This document shows, in pieces, positions 32,166-41,276 of a DNA stretch of 64,000 bases (position 1 is the first letter of the stretch; every line of letters starts with the position of its first letter). The notes below the pieces were generated by a model. That model searched no databases, had not been told where the DNA came from, and worked only from the letters and a program-made list of their open reading frames with translations. The stretch is taken from positions 6,326,001 to 6,390,000 of the forward strand of contig NC_083587.1 in the NCBI RefSeq assembly GCF_027579695.1, written 5' to 3'. The position numbers and the translations under genes were made by a program. The DNA is from Neoarius graeffei. Taxonomy: Eukaryota; Chordata; Actinopteri; Siluriformes; Ariidae.

Positions 32166-32285
32166 TAAGCAAACCCACCCATCCCCCCCCCCACACACAC
32201 ACACTCACACAAAGGGTCACAATCACTGATCAACCCACCAACCCCCCTGCCCCCCCCCCCCCCCCCCCCCCCCACACACACAAAG
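32166..32285 (+). repeat. Duplicated C/CA-rich tract with a 24-base C run
   Basis: AAAGGGTCAC-ATCACTGAT occurs twice, each preceded by a C-rich plus CA-rich tract; 32250-32273 is pure C. It lies in the presumed intron and can form G-quadruplex on the other strand. Confidence 0.8.
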
Positions 32286-32462
32286 GGTCACTATCACTGA
32301 TGACTATCTACAGTGCTATCTCCCTCTGCAAGTGTGTTTGCATGCATGGATGTTATGTTTCAATGTTTGTATGCATGTAACATATGTGTGCCTTTATGTG
32401 AATATGCTACTGGCAAACTTAAATTCCTATGTGGTAATAAGCATGTCTTTCTGTCTGGCAAG

Positions 32463-32622
32463 GCAAGTTGCAGACTGCTGCTGAGACTAAAGATGACCAC
32501 AGTATTCTGGTACACATTAAGGACAAAGACTGTGTGGCTCTGGAGGTGCAGTACCACAAGAGCTGCTACCAGCAGTACACCAGATTTCTGAATGAGCCTG
32601 CTAGACAAGAGAAGGACAAGTA
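32463..32622 (+). pseudogene. Unrecognised Cys/His-rich protein, exon 2
   Basis: An acceptor-like CTGGCAAG/GCAAG boundary is followed by an open stretch that reads KDKDCVALEVQYHKSCYQQY and ends in basic residues before AAG|GTAAGC at 32621. The YHKSCYQQYTRF motif looks like a second zinc ligand cluster. It is co-linear with the exon at 31568-32150. Later exons are not found; a large transposon begins 150 bases downstream. Confidence 0.5.
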
Positions 32623-32771
32623 AGCCATGTACTAACTTCTCATACATGACCATAGAATGCTACTTGCTACTGTTCAATGTGAAGACAATTAGTCACAGCA
32701 CTGTGTGTGTGTGTGTGTGCGCGTGTATGTGTGTCTTCCCCCCCTCTCTCTTTCTCTGTCACTGACACCTA

Positions 32772-32930
32772 TAGTCCGGGAGCCAAAGGCCCAAATTTGG
32801 CTGAACCTGGCTTTGTCGGTTAAAGTTTTTTTTTTTGCTGTTTGTTGTTGTCCAAGGTCTACTCATTAAGATAAGAGAGGGTGCCCGGTGATATCCCTTG
32901 GGCAATTCCGGATATTGGCCCTTTATTGTT
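32772..32930 (+). repeat. Left inverted end of the 32772-42095 transposon
   Basis: It pairs with 41950-42095. The outer 14 bases are identical and the T-run and the GATATCCCTTGGGCAATT stretch are conserved. Confidence 0.8.
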
Positions 32931-33455
32931 GGATGTGCTGCAGTCATAGCCTAAATTCTGACATTTTGACATTCTTCACTTTATGTTCACCAAAGTCTAT
33001 ATATCATACTTATTTTTGTGTTTGTTAACATAATAGGATGAATTTAAGGCCTGGGGGTGGGGTTCCAGCCATGGTTGGGGGTGTGGCCATGCAATTGGGG
33101 GCGGGGCTTATACCAAAAAGCCCTTTATTACTCTATTACTTTGGTTGTTAATGCGAGCCTTAAATTATTAGGCATACACTCCATTGTCATCCTTGTGTTT
33201 ACTTCTGCAGGGGCATATGAGGGACACAATTAGCTAATTCAAGCCAACTTGTGTAGCTATCTTGCTAACTCTGTGAATCACACTGCCCCCAAAAGATCAC
33301 AGCATGCATAAGCTAAGCAGAGAAACTATTTGACTGTAATCATGAAAGAGCAGTGACATGTACTTACTGCTCACCAGTGAACTAGACCCATAGTTTCACA
33401 ACACTGGCTAGCACACCCAACTCTCACCTAGTAAATGCTAGTCACTGATTTTTTT
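32931..33455. other. Interior of the 32772-42095 transposon
   Basis: Non-coding sequence with a G-rich patch (33050-33115). No ORF or further repeat is supported. Confidence 0.5.
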
Positions 33456-33870
33456 AAGCTAATACATTAAGCTAATAGATTGCTTATTTTAACGATATTG
33501 ACTGTTGAAATAGTAATGTCCCTGGTTCCCTAGTAAAATTCAGGGCATTGTCCCCGATTATCAACTCAAAAGTCTGTTAACCTTACCCTCACCCCCACTC
33601 CAAACCACACTGCTTGTGGACTGAGAGTCATGTGCACTAGCCAGTCCACTGACTAGCACGACTTTTAAAACGTTGGGCAGTAAGGTTTCCTTAAGCTAAT
33701 ACATTAAGCTAATAGATTGCTTATTTTTACGATATTGACTGTTGAAATAGTAATGTTCCTGGTTCCCTAGTAAAATTCAGGGCATTGTCCCTGATTCACC
33801 CCCACTCCAAACCACACTGCTCTTCCACTGACTAGCACGACTTTTAAAACGTTGGGGAGTAAGGTTTACT
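33456..33870 (+). repeat. Two-copy direct repeat
   Basis: The block beginning TAAGCTAATACATTAAGCTA near 33456 recurs near 33692, followed in both by GATATTGACTGTTGAAATAG and CCCTAGTAAAATTCAGGGC. Copies are over 90% alike by eye; the second lacks part of the middle. Confidence 0.85.
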
Positions 33871-34289
33871 TAACATTCTCCTCTGTACTAGCTGGCATCC
33901 AGTACATAAGCATATTTTTACAGACACTAAGCAATGGCAAAGGGTTTAGAGGGTTTTTTTTTCCATCTGAACTCTTAGTTCTTTCCTTAAATAGTTTTTG
34001 TGTTTTGTGTGTGTGTTTGCATACTGTATGTAATTATTTTACATAATTATTGCTCATTAGTGTGTGTGCATGTGTATGTGTGTGCGTGTGCATGCATGCA
34101 TGCACGTACATGCTTTATGTACTGTAGTTCTTGTATCAAAATTGTTAATTTTGCAAATTTATGAAAGGGTCAATTACACGTTTGACTAATTTGAATGACA
34201 GTAAAGCGTGAATACTGTACAGCCAATTTGGTTAATTGAAAATCAGTATCTTTTGCTATTCTTGTGTGTGTGTGTGCGCATGCTGTATA

Positions 34290-34735
34290 TGCCATTTTGC
34301 ATGCTTGATATATTGCATACTGTAGTTTTACATAGTGGATCACTGGTGTGAGTGTATATGCATGCTGTATATAGTTCTATTGCATGCTGTATATAGTTCT
34401 TTTACATAGTGGATCACTGGTGTGAATGTATATGCATGCTGTATATATTTCTATTTCATGCTGTATATACAGTAGTTCTTTTACATAGTGGATCACTGGT
34501 GTGAGTGTATGCATGCTGTATATAGTTCTATTGCATGCTGTAGTTCTTTTACATAGTGGATCACTGGTGTGAGTGTATACATGCTGTATATAGTTCGTTT
34601 ACATAGTGGATCATTGGTGTGAGTGTATGCATGCTGTGCATAGTTCTTTTACATAGTTATTGGTCATTAGTGTGTGTGTGTGCATGCTGTATATAGTTCT
34701 TTTGCATGCTGTATAGTTCTTACATAGATATTGAT
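34290..34735 (+). repeat. Minisatellite of GCATGCTGTATATAGTTCT units
   Basis: Units of about 50-70 bases built from GCATGCTGTATATAGTTCT, TTTTACATAGTGGATCACTG and GTGTGAGTGTAT repeat at least seven times with varying length. Confidence 0.88.
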
Positions 34736-34826
34736 CATTATTTTGTATTAACTGTAGAGTTTATGTAATACTTGTATAAAAATCGCTAATTTGGAAAAGT
34801 TATGAAAGGGTTAATTAATCCACATT

Positions 34827-35371
34827 TGTAAGAATATAATCCTGAATACTCCTAAACCTACTCTTGTAAATGCGCGGCCCAAGGGTGACTGTCGTGTAGT
34901 GTAGCAGTTTAGGGTTAACTTTAGGCCAGAGATAATACGCGCTGCTCTGTACATTTTGTACTTTTCGTATGTTCTGTTCCTATTTCATATCCTGGTCAAC
35001 TCACCATATAAGGAGTTGTTTTATTATACATGAAAGAGCAGACCATACACCCCCTAGAACAGGAGGAACCAGGAATGTGGTTTCAGTGAAACTAGAAGGT
35101 ACAGAGAAAAGCAAAAGAGTATGTTCTCGCGGTTATTGAACTGTGCATAACTCCTGTGTGACCTTGATACTGAGTGTGCAAAACACATTCCATAACTTTC
35201 TACTGCTGATACTCCCTATGCAGAAGTGTGTATATATACGCCCTGACGCAGCTATGTGTCAGGACACGCAGAGAATAAACCAGATCGATTTAACTCATGT
35301 GGTTCGCTCTCTTCTTGTCCTCGGAGATCTCCTGGTAACGCATCTGAACAGCACGCAGCGCAATCTTAACA
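34827..35371 (+). repeat. ERV2 5' LTR
   Basis: The 545-bp LTR has TG/CA ends. A TATA box (TATATATACG, 35231) and AATAAA (35274-35279) lie in the expected U3/R positions. Confidence 0.95.
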
Positions 35372-35374
35372 ATT

Positions 35375-35392
35375 TGGTGACCCCGACGTGAT
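35375..35392 (+). promoter_or_regulatory. ERV2 primer binding site, tRNA-Trp
   Basis: TGGTGACCCCGACGTGAT starts three bases after the LTR. It equals the tryptophan tRNA primer site known from avian sarcoma-leukosis viruses. Confidence 0.88.
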
Positions 35393-35401
35393 ACTCTCAA
35401 T

Positions 35402-35410
35402 CAGGTAAGA
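35402..35410 (+). promoter_or_regulatory. Candidate major splice donor of ERV2
   Basis: CAG|GTAAGA lies directly after the primer site, the usual place for the donor used to make env mRNA. Candidate acceptors are the TTTTGTGTTTCAG at 40681-40693 and CCTTTTCAG ending at 40729. Confidence 0.6.
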
Positions 35411-35445
35411 CATGTTTGATTGACTACCTGGTTGGAAGTAGTTCC

Positions 35446-35581
35446 GTAGTGCCCTAAGGAGGGCTTTGTTTTCCCTGGTTCGAGTCCAGGAAGAGCGCGC
35501 TATAGAAATTTGTGTAGTGCCCTAAGGAGGGCTTTGTTTTCCCTGGTTCGAGTCCAGGAAGAGCGTGCTATAGAAATTTAG
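35446..35581 (+). repeat. Tandem 68-bp leader repeats with tRNA T-arm-like hairpins
   Basis: Two head-to-tail copies (35446-35513 and 35514-35581) differ at about one base. Each contains CCTGGTTCGAGTCCAGG (35474-35490 and 35542-35558), a perfect 5-bp stem with a 7-base loop like a tRNA T-arm and a Pol III box B. They lie between primer site and gag, where packaging signals normally reside. Confidence 0.9.
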
Positions 35582-35631
35582 ATAAATATCTGCTGTTTGT
35601 TTCTGTTCAGATCCGTTTGCTTTAATGTACG

Positions 35632-35989
35632 ATGGGGGGCTCGTATCCTAAACCTGAGGTCACAGACACCCCAGCGGAATGGATGAATAAGTGTGGTTTA
35701 GGCTATTACGTTACGCCGTGGCTGGACAATTTGGCTGGGTGGACGGAGGCAAATCCTCAGATTCCATCGTATCCCCGTGATGGGACGTTTAATCCAGGCT
35801 TTCTTGCTTCAGCGCACCGTATGATTTATGAAAGCTTAGGCGATCCGGATTGGGACCGCCCTTATACGCGCGCAGGGTATGATTTACGAAGAAATGGTTT
35901 GACATGAAGAAGGTATGGGATAAATCAAAGGGTGTTTACACCCCGAGACCTGTTTTAAAGGCTATTCCAAAACCAAAACTTTCTCAGTT
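35632..35989 (+). pseudogene. ERV2 gag: matrix part
   Basis: The ATG at 35632 starts a 91-codon frame with an N-terminal MGGSYPKPE, a candidate myristoylation signal as in gammaretroviral matrix proteins, and a tryptophan-rich domain (LDNLAGWTEANPQIP). The frame closes at 35905-35907 after a one-base shift; in the next frame a basic, proline-rich linker (VYTPRPVLKAIPKPK) continues to about 35989, where the foreign patch begins. Confidence 0.72.
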
Positions 35990-36262
35990 AACCTCCCATG
36001 TAAAGCGAGGGAGGAATAGTTACGTCCCACTCATTCCTCATCTCATATACATGTCCAGTAAATTTGTTAGCACATGATTTAATGTGCAAATTAGAAGTAA
36101 ATCTCACATCCACTCCAGATGGACTAACTATTGAAGTAAGTGAAATGTGCGGTGTGCAGTATGGGTTTGGAAGCCCTCTGTATGTGTATGTCTGGCAGCT
36201 CTGTTCAGATCAGCTCGCACATTTGAACACCTCATCAGTTGACACAGATTATATGATGAGGA
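35990..36262 (+). other. ERV1-type protease fragment inside ERV2 gag
   Basis: This stretch is closely similar to the minus strand of 10646-10949 (ERV1 protease region) and has nothing to do with gag. The open frame 36064-36279 gives TSTPDGLTIEVSEMCGVQYG, also present in ERV1. About 24 bases present in ERV1 (10695-10720) are lacking. It replaces the N-terminal capsid region of ERV2, so no complete capsid can be made from this copy. Confidence 0.88.
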
Positions 36263-36266
36263 GCGT

Positions 36267-37031
36267 TTGCTCGAAATAGTCGATGTGTTGCAACCTAGAA
36301 ATGACGTCGCTATGAATATAAAGGAAGAAATAGCTCCGGCTCAGGAAGGTGGCCGTCCGCGTCAGCGCACCGTGTCGACATTTTTTTGGAGGGACACACC
36401 GAATGCTTTGCAGCTCCTGCGTGAGCAGTTAACTAGGTATTTACTGGCTATGAAACAAGCGAACCGTGATCTGTCGCAGGTTACTAACTGTAAACAGGAA
36501 AAGTCAGAAGTGACGTCGGCCTTTTGGAAACGTTTTGGTGAAGTTTGGCAGCACCTGGGTGGGTTAGAATTGGACATGACTCAACCCAATCCAATGTTCC
36601 TGTCCACCTTTTTATCTAACTGCCGCCCTGAGGTTCAGAACGTTTTGAAACATCACTTGAGCGATAGGACTCATTTGGTCCTTCGCCAAGCGGGTGAACG
36701 GTTGAGGACAATGGAAAGTGATGGGTTGTTAGATTGTAAGACTAATAAAGCATGTTTATCTGTGGCCCCACAGGGCCCCGGGTCGTATCGTCATAATAAT
36801 GACAAAACACGCACCGGGCCTCGCACATGGTCGGGTGGGAACCGGAAGAAAACAGGCAGGTGCCACTATTGTGGAAAGGAGGGCCACTGGATGAGGGAAT
36901 GCTATGCGCGGCGGAGGGATGAGCAGAGTAGGACGGGAGAATTAGGGGATGTGTTGCAAGGCCAGAATCCCGGACCTAAGGGCTATCGGCAGAATAACGG
37001 ACAGGACCAGCGCTATCACGCCCCGCTATAG
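36267..37031 (+). CDS. ERV2 gag: capsid C-terminus and nucleocapsid
   Basis: A 254-codon open frame encodes the capsid C-terminal half, including a helix-rich region with FWRDTPNALQLLREQLTRYL and FLSNCRPEVQNVLKHH, then a basic spacer and a single CCHC zinc knuckle (CHYCGKEGHWMREC) for RNA binding. The methionine at 36267 is just the first after the chimeric junction and is unlikely to be a real start. The frame ends 36 bases before the pol ORF. Confidence 0.82.
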   Translation: MLEIVDVLQPRNDVAMNIKEEIAPAQEGGRPRQRTVSTFFWRDTPNALQLLREQLTRYLLAMKQANRDLSQVTNCKQEKSEVTSAFWKRFGEVWQHLGGLELDMTQPNPMFLSTFLSNCRPEVQNVLKHHLSDRTHLVLRQAGERLRTMESDGLLDCKTNKACLSVAPQGPGSYRHNNDKTRTGPRTWSGGNRKKTGRCHYCGKEGHWMRECYARRRDEQSRTGELGDVLQGQNPGPKGYRQNNGQDQRYHAPL

Positions 37032-37067
37032 GGCTGCCCCCAGGGTACGGAATCCACAGCCGTTGCC

Positions 37068-40000
37068 ATGTTAAATCTCTCTTTTAGCTCTCCTCGTAAC
37101 GCGGAGCTCCCTCTTGTGCCTCTGTGTTTGGCAGGAAGGGAGTATCCGTTTATACTTGATACTGGGGCCACTATGTCCTCAGTAGGGAGGGATTATGAGG
37201 GTCCTTTATCTACACGGTTTGTTAGCTCTGTGGGGATAGAAGGGGTTCCTTTTGACTCTAGTTGTACACCACCCTTACCTGTCATCTGCACTCTGGACCC
37301 TTCATTGCGTTTTTCACACTCTTTCATTTTTATGCCAGAGTGCCCTTTTAATCTTTTAGGTCGCGACCTCATGAGTCTTCTCGGACTCTCGATCTCCTTT
37401 AGCGGCTCACACATGATTGTTGATACTCCGGACGGTGCTCCGCCTGATGTTTTTGCTCTATCCAGTTCTGTGCTGCCACATAACATTCTGAACGCTGCTT
37501 GTACGTCCCAAGCTTTTTCCCCTGTTCTCTCTGCTCTTCCTAACACCCTGTGGGCGGATCATAAGGACGATGTGGGCTCTGTGAGCTGCTCTCCGTATGA
37601 AGCTGTTATTAAACACTCTACACCTGTTTATGTTAAACAATACCCTCTGTCTCCTAGTAAGCTCAATGGTATTGACAATATTCTAAAATCTCTTTTGCAG
37701 CAAGGTGTCGTGGTTCCTTGTGTCAGCCCGTATAACACCCCAGTGAACCCGGTCCCAAAACCGGATGGCACATGGCGCCTCACTCAAGATCTACGTAAAA
37801 TAAATGAACTCATCGTTCCCGTGGCTCCAGTGGTCCCTGACGTTCCTTCTCTTATGTCTTCTATTCCGTGTGACCATGCTTATTTCTCTGTGATTGATTT
37901 GTGCTCTGCCTTTTTCAGTGTTCCTGTGGGCCATGAGACTCAGCCCCTGTTTGCTTTCACACACAGGGGAAGACAATACACGTGGACGCGGTTGCCACAG
38001 GGTTTCATTGACTCACCGGCGGTCTTCACTGCCGTATTGCGGGACGCGCTGGCTGATCCCTGTCTTCCCCGGGGCTCCACGGTGCTCCAGTACGCGGATG
38101 ATCTTCTGGTAACGGCGGAGGATCAAGACGCTTGTGCTGCCGCCACATTGTCTCTCCTCACACTCCTGGCGCAGAAGGGTTTCAAGGTCTCCCGCACGAA
38201 GTTGCAGTTTTGCCTCACAACTGTTCGCTACTTGGGACATGACCTCTCCCAGGGTTCCAGGAGGCTTAGCCCGGAACGCGTTCAAGTCATTATGGACACT
38301 CAGGTACCTGCAACCAAGCACGCTCTCATGGCATTTCTGGGCCTCATCAATTACTGTCGTCAATGGATCCCTGACTGTTCAATCTATGACAATTGTTTGC
38401 GTTCAGCTATAAGTCACTCAGATCCTTTGACTCAGCCCCTGGTCTGGACTGAGGACATGCTAACGGCCTTAAAGGCTCTGAAGCAAGCTTTGTGCTCCGC
38501 CCCTGCTCTCGGGCTGCCGAACTATCGTTTGCCGTTTCACCTGTATGTGTGCAATCAGAAGGGGACCGCCTCTGGGGTGCTGGCTCAGGAGCACGGGGGG
38601 GGCATGCGACCTTGCGCGTTTCTGTCTAAAACTCTTGACGCTGTGGCACAAGGGCTTCCTGGCTGTCTTAGGGCTGTTGCTGCGTGTGCTCTCATGGTCA
38701 CGGACGCTGAAAAACTTGTTTTGTCGCATCCGCTCATTTTACACACTTCACATGACGTCGTGTACATTCTGCGGAATCTTAGCACTCAGCATTTGTCTGC
38801 TCAGCGTCGCTCTGGCTATGAGTTTATTCTTTTGGCCACAGAGCATCTCACTGTTAAGCCCTCCTCGTCGTTTGATTCTGTCGCCCACGCTCTTCAGCGT
38901 CTTCTTAACTCACAGGATGACGATGTTGCGTTTGACTCACATGACTGTCTTTCTAATATCGTTTTTGAGACTAGCATCCGCCCAGACTTACACTCCACCC
39001 CTCTTTCCACAGGCGATTCTCTTTTTGTAGATGGTTCCTGTTCCCGCCCTGCGGATGGTGTGTTCCTGTGTGGTTACTCTGTCTGTCGCCTCCCTGATGA
39101 AATTGTTGAAGCTCATTCTTTGCCTTTTTCTTCTGCTCAGGCTGCGGAGCTCTATGCTTTGACTCGCGCATGTATTTTGGCTCAAGACACAGACGTTACT
39201 ATTTACACCGACTCACGCTACGCTTTCGGCGTGGCGCACGACTTCGGCCGCATTTGGGCGTCTCGGGGGTTTACGACAGCCGACGGTAAGCCCATTTCTC
39301 ATTCTTCACTTGTTACTGATTTAATCACCGCCTGTCTCCTTCCGTGCACGTTGGCCATTGTTAAGACACGCGCGCACACAAGAGGGGACTCATTTGAAGT
39401 AAAGGGCAATTCATTCGCTGATCGAGTCGCTAAAGCTGCAGCCGCATCCGGTGTCCTGCCTCCAGGCTTTAATTGCGCTTTAGTTTCTACTGATCGCATG
39501 GTTAGCGCTGTCTTACCTGACATAGATCTCATTTCTATCCAGGCCTCGGCCTCTGTGGCAGATACACAGTTCTGGGACGCCCAGGGCGCGACAGAGAAGA
39601 GTGGCGTTTTGCTTGACGCACAGGGCCGTCTTTGTTTACCTCGTCACTGTACTCCCTTTCTCGTCCGCGAGTTCCATGGTCCCACTCATCGCGGCCGAAG
39701 AGGGGTAGTGGAGGATATGAACAGAACATTCTGCATCAATAATTTGCACACAGACGCACACAACATTCTGGACAAGTGTTTAACGTGCGCCCAGAATAAT
39801 CTATCTAAACCAGGCGCGGTACATCAGCACCTTCCCATACCCGATACGCCTTTCCAAGAATGGCAGATCGACTTCACTCACATGCCAAAGCAGGGCCCGT
39901 TCAAATACCTTTTGGTCATGATTGACAAATTTTCACGGTGGATTGAGGCTTTCCCGTGCAGCAAAGAGAACGCCCGAACAGCAGTGAACAAACTTACACA

Positions 40001-40649
40001 GGAAATTATCCCACGTTACGGTCTTCCGGTAGGAATTGACTCTGATAAGGGAACGCCGTTCACCTCTAAGGTAACGCAGGAGCTATGTAAAGACCTCAAG
40101 ATCAATTGGCGTTTTCATATCCCATACCATCCACAGTCCTCTGGCATTGTGGAGCGTGCGAATAGAACAATTAAGGGTAAGTTGCGTAAGGCTATGCAAG
40201 ACGCAGGCACGAAAAATTGGGTCCAAGTTTTACCGTTGGTCCTCGCTGATATGCGCATGACTGCTCAGGTCGCTCTCGACAATTTATCTCCGTACGAGCT
40301 CGTCATGGGACGCCCCTTTCCTGTCCCTTGGCGTAGAGGCATGCAGGTTATAGGAACGGGTGATCTTGAAGTACATCTCAGCGAGTACGCGGTGGGTCTC
40401 ATGCGGGTGCTGGATGAGTATTGGGCGAGAGTAAATTCCAAAAAGCCTCCCATTCCAGAGGCACACACTCACCCCTTTGAGGTAGGGGACAGAGTTTTAG
40501 TAAAGAGATTCGCTAAACTAAACGCTCCCATGGAGGAGTCACCCTACAGTGGGCCCACCGATGTACTCGCTGTAACTCGCACGGCTGTACTAACGGACCT
40601 TTTTCCACAGTGGATCCATGCCAGCAGAATAAAGAAGGCTCCAATGTAA
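37068..40649 (+). CDS. ERV2 pol: protease, reverse transcriptase, RNase H, integrase
   Basis: An uninterrupted frame of 1193 codons. Protease is at about residues 1-130 (ILDTGATMSS); reverse transcriptase at about 165-420 (KPDGTWRLTQDLRKIN, LPQGFIDSP, active-site YADD at about 342-345); RNase H at about 650-800 (LFVDGSCS, AAELYALTRA, YTDSRYAFGV); integrase at about 860-1190 with the HHCC zinc region, Asp in WQIDFTHM, Asp in DSDKGTPF, Glu in SGIVERANRT, and a C-terminal domain ending near FPQWIHASRIKK. All catalytic residues I can check are present. Expression as a gag-pol product by readthrough or frameshift is expected but the broken gag makes this doubtful for this copy. Confidence 0.95.
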   Translation: MLNLSFSSPRNAELPLVPLCLAGREYPFILDTGATMSSVGRDYEGPLSTRFVSSVGIEGVPFDSSCTPPLPVICTLDPSLRFSHSFIFMPECPFNLLGRDLMSLLGLSISFSGSHMIVDTPDGAPPDVFALSSSVLPHNILNAACTSQAFSPVLSALPNTLWADHKDDVGSVSCSPYEAVIKHSTPVYVKQYPLSPSKLNGIDNILKSLLQQGVVVPCVSPYNTPVNPVPKPDGTWRLTQDLRKINELIVPVAPVVPDVPSLMSSIPCDHAYFSVIDLCSAFFSVPVGHETQPLFAFTHRGRQYTWTRLPQGFIDSPAVFTAVLRDALADPCLPRGSTVLQYADDLLVTAEDQDACAAATLSLLTLLAQKGFKVSRTKLQFCLTTVRYLGHDLSQGSRRLSPERVQVIMDTQVPATKHALMAFLGLINYCRQWIPDCSIYDNCLRSAISHSDPLTQPLVWTEDMLTALKALKQALCSAPALGLPNYRLPFHLYVCNQKGTASGVLAQEHGGGMRPCAFLSKTLDAVAQGLPGCLRAVAACALMVTDAEKLVLSHPLILHTSHDVVYILRNLSTQHLSAQRRSGYEFILLATEHLTVKPSSSFDSVAHALQRLLNSQDDDVAFDSHDCLSNIVFETSIRPDLHSTPLSTGDSLFVDGSCSRPADGVFLCGYSVCRLPDEIVEAHSLPFSSAQAAELYALTRACILAQDTDVTIYTDSRYAFGVAHDFGRIWASRGFTTADGKPISHSSLVTDLITACLLPCTLAIVKTRAHTRGDSFEVKGNSFADRVAKAAAASGVLPPGFNCALVSTDRMVSAVLPDIDLISIQASASVADTQFWDAQGATEKSGVLLDAQGRLCLPRHCTPFLVREFHGPTHRGRRGVVEDMNRTFCINNLHTDAHNILDKCLTCAQNNLSKPGAVHQHLPIPDTPFQEWQIDFTHMPKQGPFKYLLVMIDKFSRWIEAFPCSKENARTAVNKLTQEIIPRYGLPVGIDSDKGTPFTSKVTQELCKDLKINWRFHIPYHPQSSGIVERANRTIKGKLRKAMQDAGTKNWVQVLPLVLADMRMTAQVALDNLSPYELVMGRPFPVPWRRGMQVIGTGDLEVHLSEYAVGLMRVLDEYWARVNSKKPPIPEAHTHPFEVGDRVLVKRFAKLNAPMEESPYSGPTDVLAVTRTAVLTDLFPQWIHASRIKKAPM

Positions 40650-40889
40650 TAGAAATCTATATTGTTGATGCTTAACAGACTTTTGTGTTTCAGAAAGTTG
40701 CTGTGACAATAGCTGACGGCCTTTTCAGGGATCCCCTTCCAGCATCTGGAGCAATCCAGTTTCGGCTGATCTACAAAGAGGGGATGGTTGGTGAGTCTTG
40801 CAAAGTTCTGGGCTGAAGAGTCTGAAAAGCACGGGAGCCTGTGATATTTTTCGCCGTCTGCACCCTGTGAGCATTAGAGAACAAAGTCA
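40650..40889 (+). other. ERV2 pol-env spacer with splice acceptors
   Basis: About 240 bases contain pyrimidine-rich CAG sites at 40693 and 40729 that could serve env splicing. No other feature is seen. Confidence 0.5.
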
Positions 40890-41276
40890 GTGACCAGTAT
40901 GACTTTCTTCATCATCGTGCTGATCTCAACGCTTGGGGCAGGGTTACCCGCACAAGCAATACACCGGGACCCAAGGGATAACGAGTTTTGGAAATATATA
41001 AACTTCACTGTAAAAACATCAATGAATATGAGTATACCTTGTTATGTGTGTTCTTTGTTACCCCATGACAGCAGCGATCCTTTTCCGGTCCGAATAGCCC
41101 CATCTAACTATTCTAAGGTTAATATGACATGGCTCAGCCTGTGGCCCTCGTATACTCAAATTAAGGTTTTCCTGACAGACAATACAGACCCAGAGGTAAG
41201 GTTGTCAATACACTGGGGTGTGAATAATACTCTGGGCTTGCGTCAGAGTATTAAAGAGGGGATTGTAAGAATATAA
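40890..41276 (+). CDS. ERV2 env, truncated N-terminal fragment
   Basis: A 128-codon frame starts at 40890 (or the next methionine, 40899) with a hydrophobic signal peptide (about residues 5-22). It has five N-glycosylation sequons (NFT, NMS, NYS, NMT, NNT) and a CYVC pair. The frame then runs into the polypurine tract and the first bases of the 3' LTR and stops at 41274-41276. The fusion subunit, membrane anchor and most of the surface subunit are gone, so any product would be a small secreted glycoprotein. Confidence 0.78.
   Translation: MTSMTFFIIVLISTLGAGLPAQAIHRDPRDNEFWKYINFTVKTSMNMSIPCYVCSLLPHDSSDPFPVRIAPSNYSKVNMTWLSLWPSYTQIKVFLTDNTDPEVRLSIHWGVNNTLGLRQSIKEGIVRI
41253..41263 (+). promoter_or_regulatory. 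ERV2 polypurine tract
   Basis: AAAGAGGGGAT lies immediately before the 3' LTR. Confidence 0.75.

Noticed and set aside
33456..34735. CRISPR-like array
   Set aside because: The repeats are a two-copy duplication and an irregular minisatellite in a eukaryotic transposon; no regular repeat-spacer pattern exists.
35143..35391. 82-codon ORF in the ERV2 LTR (repeated at 41580)
   Set aside because: Present in both LTRs only because they are identical; it spans the TATA box and polyadenylation signal and shows no coding features.
35474..35490. T-arm-like hairpin as a tRNA gene
   Set aside because: No D-arm, anticodon arm or acceptor stem can be drawn around either copy; only the T-arm geometry is present.
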